Of a stretch of DNA of 64,000 nucleotides, positions 33,208-44,616 are shown piece after piece (position 1 is the stretch's first letter; every line of letters starts with the position of its first letter). The DNA lies in assembly GCA_021234155.1 (NCBI GenBank), contig JAJEKV010000010.1, positions 16,376,275-16,440,274 of the forward strand. Direction: 5' to 3'. The notes beneath the pieces were generated by a model. It did not search any database. It was not told where the DNA came from and was given only the letters and a program-made list of their open reading frames with translations. The position numbers were made by a program, and so were the translations under genes. Source of the stretch: Isoetes taiwanensis. Taxonomy: Eukaryota; Streptophyta; Lycopodiopsida; Isoetales; Isoetaceae.

Positions 33208-33579
33208 TCTTGCCTATGGCATCTAACTCATTGACGGGTTATTTTTCTTTCAGCCTTGACTCTGCAGGATTTTTTAAGGTCTTGTGGTTGCCAGAGTGCA
33301 TGGGGTCGTGCTTCAACCATTTGCTTGGGTTTTTCTCAAAAACATGAGAAGGTGTGGTTCTTCTTCCCGATAAGAAGCAGTCACCAGGTCTTCTCACCTT
33401 TGCATCGTCCAAGTGGCGGATAAAACCATCTTTTATGTTGTATTCTTTAGTATCATCATGCTCTCGATGATTGTCTAGTTTCGGAGCATTTAAAGTTCAT
33501 ATTTCCAAATTTACCTACCCCTAGTGAGGGATCCATTTGTACTCAATGTTTTACAAAGCTCAATGAGAACACCACATCG

Positions 33580-33620
33580 GCCGATATATATGTTGTCATA
33601 GACCCATCCTAGGAACGGTG
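33580..33620 (+). repeat. Short repeat matching 32258-32296
   Basis: CCGATATATATGTTGTCATA followed by GACCCATCCTAGGAA occurs here and at 32260, about 1.32 kb apart in direct orientation. Confidence 0.8.
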
Positions 33621-33814
33621 ATACTAAGAATAGTATTAGCCGTTCACCCACCGCCCACTAATAACAGCCGTTACTTAGTTAGGTCGGTGCTCAGTGCTGA
33701 TAAGGTGCTTAATCAGCACTTATGTGTTGAGTGCTATAAGTGCTGTAAGTGCTGATACAACACGTCTAGCGGCAAGATGGTGATCTCGATATCATATATC
33801 TCGACAACTACTTG

Positions 33815-35010
33815 ATATCAACACAACTAAAAAGATATACGAATCCCATTTGCTTACTTACAAGCTTTGCAAGAAATTCTAGGTTGCTTGCATGGTCACG
33901 CCAAAGCTTCTAAGGCAAATCGATCCTTTATTGCAGTCCAAAATTCTAATCCAACTCCAATTTGCTTCATTCACCCATTGGTATCATAATATGCCCATTT
34001 TAATCATTTGCATGTGCAGTTGTTTAAAAAGCATTGTTCAAATAACAAATTCCTTCGTTTCTTTGTATTTATTTCATATGATATGAACACCTAGAGTTTT
34101 TTATGTTTAAAACATACGACTTATTTTTCTGTATTTTGTTCGCATACAGGTGTGAGATTCATTAACTTTGGCTTCATCTCTTGATAAGGAGCATTTAATT
34201 GCAACATTTCTTTGAACAATTGCACACCATCTAGCATTCTAAGTATGCGAACACAATTCAATCCATTCCTTTCCATTTTATGCAAATAAAAGCTTAGAGT
34301 CTGTGTTGGTATGATAATATTCCAAAGTTGCATTGCCATGAAAACTTTTTGCTCCTTCCAGGATTGTTGCATACAGGTGAGAAAGCTATTATGTACTACA
34401 ACATTTGGAATCAATTGTGAAACTGAATTGCATCCAGATGGTAGGTGATACAGCTATTGTGTACCACATAAACATCCTCCACATAAAATGCAACATGTAG
34501 GAGGATATATCCTTTTAAGATATCTACATGACATGTACCATAGTTGTATGAGCCTATTATTCATCCTCTTAGACTATGCTTCTCATCAACCGCATGTAAA
34601 ATGCAACATGTAGTGTATACAATATAAGTATTCTTCTCATATATCTATATGTCCACATGTAGCATGTAGTTCTTCAACATGCTATTAAAAGATATATATA
34701 TCGACATCTTAAAGATTATGTAGCCATCAATAATGGACGACACTTGACAGGTGCAAGTTCAAAATGCAATGACCTCATAGAAAAATCTATATTTTCTACA
34801 CATTTTTATAAACCATTTTAAATGTCTAACTGGTTTTTCTACTTCAAGTCTCAACTAGCCCAATTTTGGATGGCACAAAACTACTTGATATCAACACAAC
34901 TATAAAGATATACAAATCCCATTTGCTTACTTATAAGCTTTGCAAGAAATTCTAGGTTGCTTGCATAGTCACGCCAAAGCTTCCAAGGCACTCGATCCCT
35001 TATTGCACAT
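33815..35010 (+). repeat. Interspersed repeat blocks (C, D, A, C-prime)
   Basis: Block C (33815-34260) recurs at 38180-38645 and its first part at 34875-34995. Block A (34375-34860) recurs at 37665-38160. In the second locus A is followed directly by C, so the source repeat probably had the order A-C, and the first locus is rearranged. Identity looks above 90 percent by eye. Confidence 0.8.
34121..34414 (-). pseudogene. Possible pentatricopeptide-repeat gene fragment
   Basis: The minus-strand frame reads PNVVVHNSFLT at one end and LDGVQLFKEMLQLN further on, both reminiscent of plant PPR repeats. The rest is degenerate. It is carried within the duplicated block, and the second copy keeps only the downstream part (38510-38645). 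Confidence 0.3.
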
Positions 35011-35168
35011 TGTGTGCCTACTTTCTCTGCATTCAAGAGGGTTCAATCAATGTAGCACTTCAATGTCTGGAATCGCTATGCAACACAATTCGTTTTAAAT
35101 CAATGTTATTTCATGAACCTTTTGTTTTCATGCAACAATACATTCCAGTATAGCATATTGCTGTTAAA

Positions 35169-35196
35169 GCCCGGCAACGCCGGGCACTATTACTAG
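35169..35196 (+). mobile_element. Helitron 3' terminus (plus strand)
   Basis: Hairpin GCCCGGC-AAC-GCCGGGC (35169-35185), then 7 nt and CTAG at 35193-35196, followed by T. This matches the Helitron rule of a GC hairpin close to CTRR and insertion before T. The 5' end was not located. Confidence 0.75.
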
Positions 35197-37664
35197 TACT
35201 TAATTTAACAACATAATTATTGTACTGGTTTATTGACATAGTTGCTTCCAAGTTTGGTAAATTCATTATTGGCTTTTCATTTATCATTGTTGTAGTTTGT
35301 GTTTTGAAAACTGGAAAGGAAATTCATCATTGGCTTTTCATCTATCACTGTTGTAGTTTGTGCTTTGAAAACTAGAAAAGAAAAATAGCAGAACCAAGTG
35401 TGAATGCCTTGTTGACGGGGGATTCACATAGTGTAGGCCGTATATACCATGTGAGTGGACGATAAGGGGTTTTTTTTAACCTAAAGCGTACGAATACGTA
35501 CGGGAAGGGGTTCTTTAGACCTTAAAAAATCCAATCTCTAGTGATGTATTTCATACGGAAAGGGGTTTTTTAGACCTTAAAAAAAGCGTATACGAAGGGG
35601 TTTTTTATGACCCCTTCCTCGCACATGGCGTATCCCTTATACACTAAGTGGTATCCCCGGGGTTGAGAAATTCAGATGAAGGGTTCTTGATCAATTTAAT
35701 CCAGGCTTGAAGCACCTAAACGGGTTCCAAGTTGATCCTCTTATTTCAGGCTGTTTCTTTCTCAAATTGAGCAGTCCATTTTTTGGCTTCTTTTCTGGTA
35801 GCTAGGGATTGGTCCGATTCTTTGATCTCTGGCTTCTGCTTCTCAAATTCTAGATTTGGGGTTCCTATTTTGATAAAATCTGTAATAAGACATTATCATT
35901 GTGGGTTTTTTTAAGTACCCACTTTTGGAATTCAAGTGAACATTTCTTAAACTATCTCGAAAGGATCTTATTTGTGGGGTTTAAAATCTGTGATAGATAA
36001 TAGAATAGAGGCTTGCATATGATCAATCTGCTTTGGTGTATTTGCTAGTTACACAGAAGAAGAGGAGGATAAGGTAAGGATTTTGTTGATAAACAGATTC
36101 TGCAAAAACTTGATTATGTTCATAGTAGCCTTGGATCTTCCACTGTCAAACACTTGCATGATCCTGAGATTAGAGCCTGTGCTGAGAGCTGTTCATTCAT
36201 TTCAAATCGCAACCTGTTAATAAAAGCATGCCAACATCTCTTTGCATGTTATTCCTCAATCTAGACCGTAGATAGCGATCCAAATATACAGTGATAAAAA
36301 ACAAGTGCATGGGTAACATTCTCTCTAGTGTGTTGGTTAAGCAAATTGCTTCAAAAACCTTTATAAACATTCTTTTTGGTTGCAGGCTTATTGACAGCAA
36401 TGAACAAGTTTCTTTAAAGGCCAGGTTACTCATAAATATTAGATTCATGCTTGAATGCATAAACCTGAAGTTTTCTTATCCTGCCTAAAGTTCTCATACC
36501 CAACTGTTTCAATAACTCCATTTGCTGGAGAGCAAATCTTCTACTACTAACACAAGAACAATATTGGAAGCCATGCCCATAACAACGTAAATATCTTTGG
36601 ACTGATAATACCTATTGTTATTTATTATGTATATTTTTGCATCATGTATATAGCATTTTATATTTGCCCTATTGTCGTAGATTATTGACATTTTGGATTT
36701 GATTGCTTAAGCCTATGAAATTCCAAGGTGTGACATGATGGATGATGTATATAGCATTTTATTTTTGCCCTATTGTCATAGGTTATTGACATCTTAGATT
36801 TGATTGCTATGTAACAAGTCTATGAAATTCCATGTTGTGACCAGATAGAAGGCTTCATATTCTTTAGGCTATGAAGTATTTACTATAGTTTCTATAAATG
36901 CATTAAACCATTTGTGGATGATAATCGCAAGTGGACATATGAGGGTTGTTCAGACATAGAGCTGTTCAAGAATATCTTAGAAATGGGAGATGTTGGAATG
37001 TTGCTTTTGGAGTCATTATCTCTAGTATCATCATTACTGCAAAGGTTTTTCCCTTGAAAACCTTTCGAGGCAGGGGTTTTTTAATCCTAGTAGTAATGAT
37101 TGTACTAGCCCATTGTATGGGTCCCATGACCTATTGGTCTCCGTGGACGTTAAAAAAACTATTCTATTCTATTCTTTTGTTTGAAGATTTCTTTTGTTTG
37201 TAGTTTTTTTGTTAAAAAAACTATTCTATTCTATTCTATTCTAGTAGGCCTCAAATGAGAAAGACGTACTTTTGTATTATGGGTATGCCATGCCATAGCA
37301 TGCACTTAAAATTTTGAAAAAGTTGGTGCAAATATTAAGCATGGTCGATGGAAACCCAACATCTAAATAAAGACCAACATGCAATTCCACTTTCAAGGCT
37401 AGCATAGTAAATAGGTCATATTGACATGCCAACATCAACATGAAGTTCCACTTTCGAGGCTAGCATAGGTGAATAGGTGATATCTCATTAATTAACGCTC
37501 ATTTAGTGAAACAACATGAAAGACCATTTTTAACTATACTTAACGTGTGAGGCAACATCAAATGTGCATACAAGATTTGAGATAAAGCATAATTTCTTGC
37601 ACAAACAACTTTGTCACAACATGGCAAAAAGATTACATTAATACATTTGGACATCAATATTGAA
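35197..37664. repeat. AT-rich region with several two-copy tandem repeats
   Basis: No gene seen. Duplications: TTGGCTTTTCATYTATCAYTG blocks at about 35270 and 35330; GGGGTTYTTTAGACCTTAAAA at about 35507 and 35561, with a further GGGGTTTTTTA near 35600; and about 100-bp units with TATATAGCATTTTAT and GCCCTATTGTC at 36648 and 36749. An ACTATTCTATTCTATTC motif occurs at 37159 and 37217. Confidence 0.6.
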
Positions 37665-38650
37665 ACTAAATTGCATCCAGGTGATAAAGCTATTATGTAC
37701 TACAACATTTGGAATCAATTTTGAAACTGAATTGCATCCGGGTGGTAGGTGATACAGCTATTGTGTACCACATAAACATCCTCCACATAAAATGCAATAT
37801 GTAGGAGGATATATCCTTTTAAGATATCTACATTGACATGTACCATAGTTGTATGAGCCTATTATTCATCCTCTTAGACTATGCTTCTCATCAACCGCAT
37901 GTAAAATGCAACATGTAGTGTATACAATACAAGTATTCTTCTCATAGATCTATATGTCCACATGTCGCATGTAGTTCTTCAACATGCAATTAAAAGATAT
38001 ATATCGATGACCTCTTAAAGATTATGTAGCTATCAATAATGGATGACATTTACAGCTGCAAGTTCAAAATGCAATTTGACCTTATAGAAAAATCTATGTT
38101 TTCTACATATTTTTATAAACCATTGTATATGTCAAACTATTCTTTCAACTTTAAGTCTCAACTGGCCCAATTTTGGATGGCACAAAACTACTTGATATCA
38201 ACACAACTATAAAGATATACGAATTCCATTTGCTTACTTACAAGCTTTGCAAGAAATTCTAGGTTGCTTGCATGGTCACGCCAAAGCTTCCAAGGCAAAT
38301 CGATCCTTTATTGCCTTTATTGCAGTCAAAAATTCTAATCCAACTCAGATTTGCTTCATCCACCCATTGGTATCATAATATGCCCATTTTAATCATTTGC
38401 ATGTGCAGTTGTTTAAAAAGCATTGTTCAAATAATAAATGCCTTCGTTCTTTGTATTTATTTCATATGATATGAACACCTAGAGTTTTTTCTGTTTGAAA
38501 CATACGACTTATTTTTCTGTATTTTGTTCGCATACAGGTGTGAGATTCATTAACTTTGGCTTCATCTCTTGATAAGGAGCATTTAATTGCAACATTTCTT
38601 TGAACAATTGCACACCATCTAGCATTATAAGTATGCGAATTCAATCCATT
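37665..38650 (+). repeat. Second copy of the A-C repeat, ended by the LINE tail
   Basis: Matches 34375-34995 and then 33900-34265. Similarity stops at the LINE poly(T) at 38656. Confidence 0.8.
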
Positions 38651-38652
38651 CT

Positions 38653-38655
<3 letters not shown>

Positions 38656-38687
<32 letters not shown>
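38656..38687 (-). repeat. LINE poly(A) tail
   Basis: A run of 32 T on the plus strand, preceded on the minus strand by (ATT)n at about 38721-38733 in the LINE 3' end. Confidence 0.9.
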
Positions 38688-38692
<5 letters not shown>

Positions 38693-38699
38693 TAAGAGT

Positions 38700-41600
38700 G
38701 TGTTTTTTGTTATTAATAATAATAATAAAGATACAGAGAGTCCCTAGTGGGACAAATAGGAAGCATTAGGGCTATTATACAGGTTCTCTATGCATCAATG
38801 ATGTGTGTACTAAAGGAAGTCCTATTTCCACAACAACATAATGGTAGAGAGACCCCATCTAGTGAGTTACTCAGATTGCTTCCTCCACTAAAGGTCCTCA
38901 GAGCTCATCCAATGGCACTTAAAGTAGTTATAGAATCCTTCAATCTTACCAATTCTGTCCAATCCCTTATTGTAACTCATCCCCATCTTCCTATGGTGGG
39001 ACAATGCCATTAAAGCAACTTCCTTATTGAAGAGACTTTTAAGTTTCTCAATAGAGATGAATTGTCCCCCCAAAGTGACATCACACCGATGTCTCCATAT
39101 ACTCCAGAGAGCCACGCTAACCAGGGAAGCATCAATACAATCCCTGTCCAAGATCATAACAACGTTCGGCCATCCAAGTTGGTGTATATGTAGTCTCATA
39201 ATAGGGCATACCCAAAATTCAATAATTTTTAGACAGAAGAAGAGACGTGAAAGAGATTCGCTAGCCTGGCACCCAAGAGGACATTGGTCTGTAGACAGAA
39301 TTCCTCTATGGACCAGCTTCACTTTAGTGTTGAGACCTCCTTGGAGAGCTTCCCATCTAAAAAATTGTATTCTCCTAGAGCATAAGGTTTTCCAGGAATT
39401 TGCTAAGAGGAGCTTAGCCGCTGATCCATTCACTTGAAGCCTAGCCTTTGCTTTAAGAGGAGAGTCACCACAAAGGGCCCGATAGATACTTGCAACATTG
39501 TATGTCTCCTTACCTGCACAGGACCACTTTTCCTCAGGACCAGTAGTCCCTGAGAGAAGCTTAACATTATCTAGAATTTTAGAATTTTTCGTAGTATCTT
39601 TCTATCTCCCTCCCCTGCTCTTTGCACTTTGAGTAATTCCATCCAAGAGATCCATCTATCATTTTCCCAAAGATGCTGCAATTTTAAGATCCCATGGTCT
39701 CGCCATTTCTTAAAGATGCGAGGATGAACTAATGCCAAGGGACGTCCATTCTCTTCCCATACATGAATGTTCCAGAATATACTGGCTTTCCCAGCCTCTT
39801 GAGGTATAGTCAAGGGGGAGCATACTGTTTGCACCTCCCTCCAAGCATGAAGAATACGCCTCATGACTGGGGAAGTGCCAGGGGCCACCTTAAAGTTACA
39901 AAAAGAGGCTCCTAGTTCATCCCTAGGAAGAGATGGTTTACCTTGAATCTTGCACAGATCAAACCAGTGCTTAACAAATGCCAAAGCAGGAGATGTACCT
40001 CCTGTAAAACTCGCCAGACAAATCTGGCCGCCAGAGCATGAGGCTGCGTGAAAGGGTCCTTACATCCAATCCCTCCATCCCTTTTATCTCTTCATAGCTC
40101 GGACCAAGCAACATTAGCCATACCCCCCCAAATGAACTTTCTAATGATGACCTGTATTTGATTATGTATTCCTTTCTGGGCTACCATCACTGACGAGGAA
40201 TATATGTGAGAGCTGGCCAGAACAGCACTAGCAACTGTTACTCTTCCTGCTACAGATAATCCTTTAGAAGACCATAACCCAACCTTTTTTCTAAGTTTGT
40301 CTAAAATAGGAGCCCAGAGACCCTTCATATTATCTGAGACAGAAAGGGGCAAACCCAATAGCTTAACTGTTTCCCCTGCAGCCACGACTGGGAAGCCCAA
40401 CCCATTGCACGAGGGTCAATATCTCCCTCTAAAGCCCATAAAACGGTAAATTTGGTGGCATTTAGCCCTATGCCTGATATAACCTCAAACGCAATCAATA
40501 TCTCACGAAAGGAGTGAAAGCTGTCATCATCATACCTAAGGAACATAAAGGTGTCATCCGCATATTGCATGATTATGAGTTTTTCAGCTTGACTCGGTAA
40601 AACCAGACCATTGATGCCCCCTTCCAAGGCTTTGAGATTAACCATCCTTGTGAGAAGGTTGGCCATAATTAAAAAAAGGTATGGGGCAAGCGGGCAGCCC
40701 TGCCTAATACCCTTCCTGAGATCAAAGAGACCAGAAGGTTCACCATTAACCAAGACATGCAGAGGCAAATTTGTTCATTTCCATTGAGATGTCGATGAAC
40801 AGCTTATTGAATCCCATGTGGCTCATCACTTCTCGCAGGCCATCCCACCTAAGGGAGTCATAGGCCTTTCTAAAATCCATCTTAATAAGTACACAGCTTT
40901 GCCGTGTAGATCTGCACCAGTGCAATCCTTCTCTAGCCGCTAAGTAATTGTCCAAAATATATCTACCTGGCAGAAAAGCTGATTGCTCCCTTCCAATAAC
41001 CCTGTTTAAGATAGGCTTAAGACGGTTGGCGATGCCTTTCATGATTACCTTGTATAAGATATTTGTTAGTGCAATGGGACGCCACTCCCCAAGTGATAGA
41101 GGTCTAGAAACTTTAGGGACCAGGGTGATGAATCCTGCTGCTAGAGTAGGATGTAATGAGCAAGAGGACCAAGCCCCCCAAACAGCCTTAACAAAGTCTG
41201 GTCCAAGCGCGTCCCAGAACCAGGAGGAAAGCCATCAGGGCCTGGGGATTTACTAGAGGCCAGAGAGCATAGTACTTTAAATATCTCCTCTTCGCCTGGC
41301 TGACGCAATAAAGTTTGGTTGTCATCCACAGTAATCTTATGCACCCAATCAATCTGGGACAACCAAAGAGAGATTTGGGATTGATATGAGGATGGGAGAT
41401 TGTCTGCTTTGAATTGAGCCTGAAAGCTATCCCGAATAAATGCCTTGATACCCCCGGGATCAGTAAGTATATTTTGATAGTTATCCTTAATTGAAGTGAT
41501 ACTGTTCTCTGCTAATCTGGCCTCTGCCATTCTAAAGAAGCACTTAGAGTTTTCATGGTCTGACTCTGCGTACCACTTTGTTTTGGAACGAACCGCAGCC

Positions 41601-42658
41601 CCCCTGGCTTCCTCCTCCTCAATAGCTTTGGCTTTTGTTTCCAGTTCCTCCTCTAAGGATTGCTTGTCTCTGTTATGGGGATCAAGTAACAGATCCTGCT
41701 TGACTGCCCTTAGAAGGTTATACACGGCATTTTTTTCTTTCTTGAATTTCAAGCAATTCTCCTTGCCCCATTTCTTGATCCACATTTTCATAAGGCTAAT
41801 CTTTTTGACCCAAGCCTTCATGGAAGGGAGGCATTCCGTATTAGTTAGAGAAGCCAGGAAAGTTTTAAAGGGTCTGCAGAATGCCTCCTTCCCTAGTAGG
41901 GAGGTATTAAACTTGAAAGGCACATTCCCTCCTCTTCTCTTAGTAGGGATACTCTCCAACACTAGCTTTTGTGGCACATGGTCTGAATGCGAGAAAGCAA
42001 GCTCTCCTTCAACATAACATCTGTCCATGAAGGAGGCTGTCCTATTAGCCATGTAGAACCTGTCTAGTAGGCAGTATACTCTGTCATGCCCCTTCTGTTA
42101 TTAGACCAGGAAAATGCAGCGTTAGATGGAGGAATTAGGGAGAAGCCAACGCTGTTTAAAAGAGAGTTCCACGTAACTTCTTCATCTTGTAGCAAGTTCC
42201 TGTGCAGCCCAATTTTTTGATCCCATACATCTGTCATATTCAGATCCCCTCCAAGGATCCAGTTTTCAACTCCAAAACCATGATGAGTTATCCAGAGCTC
42301 AATCTCTCTCCACATAGCTGCCCTCTCTGCAGGTATATTAGAGGCATAAATGTTGATGAGCCCCCACATACAGTTATTTGTTTCAAAAATTACAACCTGC
42401 CATCTACCACTCCCCCCTGCATATTGATACTTTTGGACTTGTCCCTTCCATAAGATACAAGTGCCTCCTTTAGTTCCTTCAGCCGCACAACTAAAGGAGG
42501 AGTAGTTACCTTCAATCCAACTGCCAATAGACCTGGCCTCAAAGTCTGGAAGTCTATGACTGTAGAAGGATGACATCCGCCTTTATAGACCTGATAGCTG
42601 CTAACACTCGTCCACGCTTAAGAACACCCTTGATGCCACACAAATTCCATGAGAATAT
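38700..42658 (-). pseudogene. LINE ORF2: endonuclease, reverse transcriptase, C-terminal zinc-binding domain; frameshifted
   Basis: The AP-type endonuclease begins IFSWNLCGIKGVLKRGRV (from 42658), continues with GGDLNMTDVWDQK and ends with a SDH motif (FSHSDHVPQKLVL). A linker follows, then RT: SKSPGPDGFP, GREQSAFLPGR, KMDFRKAYDSLRW, GIRQGCPLAPYLF and the catalytic YADD at 40564-40553. The last part (39433-38888) carries the plant-LINE region FFRWEALQGGLNTK...CPLGC. Frameshifts near 42070, 41200, 40760, 40390, 40060 and 39500 make it inactive. The first five codons lie at 47872-47858 beyond the insertion. Confidence 0.92.
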
Positions 42659-43106
42659 GTAGCATAATAACAGGGTTTTTTTTTTGTATTTTTGTACGCT
42701 TTTCACAAAGGTTTTCCTAAGATTTCATGGCGTATTCGAATGGATGTACTAATGCGTACATCTAGAGTGCACCATTTCTTAATCGTTGATTTAGCTTTTT
42801 TTTTTCAATGGTGCAACATCCAAGGGCTCACAACAAAAGCCCTCTTTTTATTTTAGGGGCTGAACATGCAAGCCTCGTGGATAGGATTTCAGGGCATTCT
42901 TGCAAAAAATTAAAGTTCTTGTGATCAGAGTGGAAACAGTGGAAACAGATTTGGATCTGTGTTGTTTGTTGCCATACTGAATGTGTCTGTGTGTTGTTTG
43001 GTGATTGCATCTCCAATCTTTGGCTTCAGTCTGGGGAAACATTATAAGAGTTATAGGTCTGGCAGGGGTATATCAAATATATTCAGCCATATCTGGAGCT
43101 TTTAAG

Positions 43107-43166
43107 AGAAGTAGCAGGCACTGCTTACACCGTAGCAATTTCGCAACTTAAGGAAGAAAGGAACCG
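43107..43166 (+). pseudogene. MsrB (methionine sulfoxide reductase B) exon, degraded copy
   Basis: Reads as QALLTP, stop, QFRNLRKKGTG in the MsrB frame, with a further stop before it, and ends at a GGTAAGTAAAG splice donor. It corresponds to the better-preserved copy 200 bases downstream. Confidence 0.6.
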
Positions 43167-43263
43167 GGTAAGTAAAGCTCGTTCGTATTCTTGTGTTTGG
43201 TTTGTGGAAACAAATAGAAACCCTAGCCATAGTTGCGTTGCCAGCAGCATGATCAGGGTTTCC

Positions 43264-43368
43264 AATGGCGCACAAACAGCTCCTTCTCCAGTGGCCAAAA
43301 GTGAAGAGGAGTGGCGGGCAGTGCTTACACCCGAGCGATTTCGCGTCTTAAGGAAGAAAGGAACCGAG
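43264..43368 (+). pseudogene. MsrB (methionine sulfoxide reductase B) exon, captured
   Basis: Encodes NGAQTAPSPVAK followed by SEEEWRAVLTPERFRVLRKK and GTE. This is the conserved N-terminal signature of plant plastid-type MsrB, which reduces methionine-R-sulfoxide. An AG acceptor (GATCAG, about 43257) precedes it, and a GT donor (GTAAAC at 43368) falls in the codon after GT, where the exon ends. Only this exon is present: the catalytic Cys domain and zinc Cys pairs are absent, so no enzyme can be made. It is a gene fragment carried by the insertion in the LINE. Confidence 0.8.
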
Positions 43369-43374
43369 TAAACA

Positions 43375-44115
43375 TGAAAACAGGGCTTTGCCATAGCTCG
43401 TCTGTAAAAAGGCCTCCATTGAAATCTGTTTACAAGGGCCAGGTTACTCCAGTGCAAAGGGATTTTTGGATTCTTGCAGCACGCAGAAGAAAAATGCAGC
43501 AAGCACTGAAGTTATCTCAAAAAGAGAAGTCCTACAAACCACATTTCAGCTTGTCTATTCAAGGTGCTTGGGAAATCATCCAGTGGGTTGAAGCAGAAGC
43601 AACAGAGCCATGTGTTGATATTGTGGCCATGAACGAGACCCGTAATTTAGCTCTTTGTATGCTTCTCCATAGCCGTCCACCGTCCGTCTCAACTGAAGAG
43701 GTCTGTTTTATATTGTTAGGATTCTTGTTTCCAGAAGGGCAAGTGGAAAGTATTCTATTGTTTTGATTTGCAGGAAACGTGCCAGCTTTTTTTCACAGGA
43801 ATATCGGCTCTATCATCCCTAGTGAATGAATGCCCTATGGCCAATCATGACCAGGTTTATAATAATGCAAAAGGCTACTCAGAAAGCCTTGCTGAAAAGT
43901 TGCTTTGCTGGTTATCAGCAGCAATCATCCTTGGTGGGATGATATTCCACATGGAAAGAAGGCAAGGATTGCATAATCCGGGAAATGAAGAATTTGATAC
44001 TTGTTGGTCATTTATCTCGTCAATTAACATAGAAAAATTGAAAACTGGTGAATCACGAGCTTATGATGCTCAGCTAGCCACAATGAAATGGTTATGGGCA
44101 AGGATGAGGAATTGA
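43375..44115 (+). CDS. Captured two-exon gene fragment, unknown protein
   Basis: The first exon frame carries VTPVQRDFWILAARRRKMQQ, ALKLSQKEKSYKPHFSLS and NETRNLALCMLLHSRPPSVS, ending TEE at 43700. A GT...AG intron (43701-43773, acceptor TTTGCAG) follows. The second exon opens ETCQLFFTGISALSSLVNEC, continues GYSESLAEKLLCWLSAAIIL and ends WARMRN with a stop at 44113-44115. Both exons are clean and the join keeps frame, so capture is recent or the segment is still constrained. It looks like the C-terminal part of a helical host protein. I do not recognise the family. Whether it is fused to the MsrB exon upstream is unclear. Confidence 0.55.
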
Positions 44116-44576
44116 GCAGTGTTTATCTACCACAGGAGTTCCAGAAATTATTGACATTGCTACTTTGAGACGTATCTTCACCAGAGGAAACAAATGCTTC
44201 CTGGCTATGGTTAGGATTAGCTTGTACCTGGCCTATGGTTGTATTATGCATACATCATACTCCGACTCGTGATTAATCCATAAATGCCAATATAGGATAG
44301 GAAATCATTTGTGATATTGCAACAGTGTCTCGTCACGGCTTCCTTAAGCGGCTAGGAAATTCTTAAGCGGCTTATTGACTGCTTTGAGAAAAGTGGGTAA
44401 TACTTGAATGCCATGTATATAAGAATGCATACATGCAATCATCAATTGAATCCATTTGCCATGGAAATAATTTGTTTGCCTTCGTGTTATTGTGCTTTTT
44501 AGTAATATTTAGGCCCATAAAGTTTACCTATGTTTGCTTTAGTTAGGGCCCGAAGGGCCCAAATTTTTTTTTAATA
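44116..44576. other. Non-coding flank between captured exons and the MITE
   Basis: 3'-UTR-like AT-rich sequence. Contains a direct repeat of CTTAAGCGGCTA/GCTTATT near 44343-44372 and a GGGCCC-GAA-GGGCCC hairpin at about 44547. Confidence 0.4.
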
Positions 44577-44616
44577 TAACAATCAACATACAACTACCAT
44601 TAACATTATTAACATA

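Larger units (their letters stand above)
29450..33350 (+). other. Long pyrimidine-rich (T/C) stretch, non-coding
   Basis: The plus strand is strongly enriched in T and C for almost 4 kb, which leaves many long Phe/Leu/Ser-rich frames on that strand only. There are no protein motifs. Words such as TTGCTCC and TTTGCTC recur. It resembles transcript leader or intron sequence on the plus strand. The hairpin module copy 2 lies inside it. Confidence 0.45.

Noticed and set aside
38656-38687. T32 run as a simple microsatellite
   Set aside because: It is the poly(A) tail of the minus-strand LINE, directly after its 3' end.
41496-42017. A 173-codon plus-strand frame
   Set aside because: It is antisense to the LINE ORF2 linker on the minus strand, which has the recognised domains.
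43311-43766. A single 151-codon frame starting at 43311
   Set aside because: Its first ~20 codons are the wrong frame of the MsrB exon and its last ~22 codons are intron. The real exon content is about 43375-43700.
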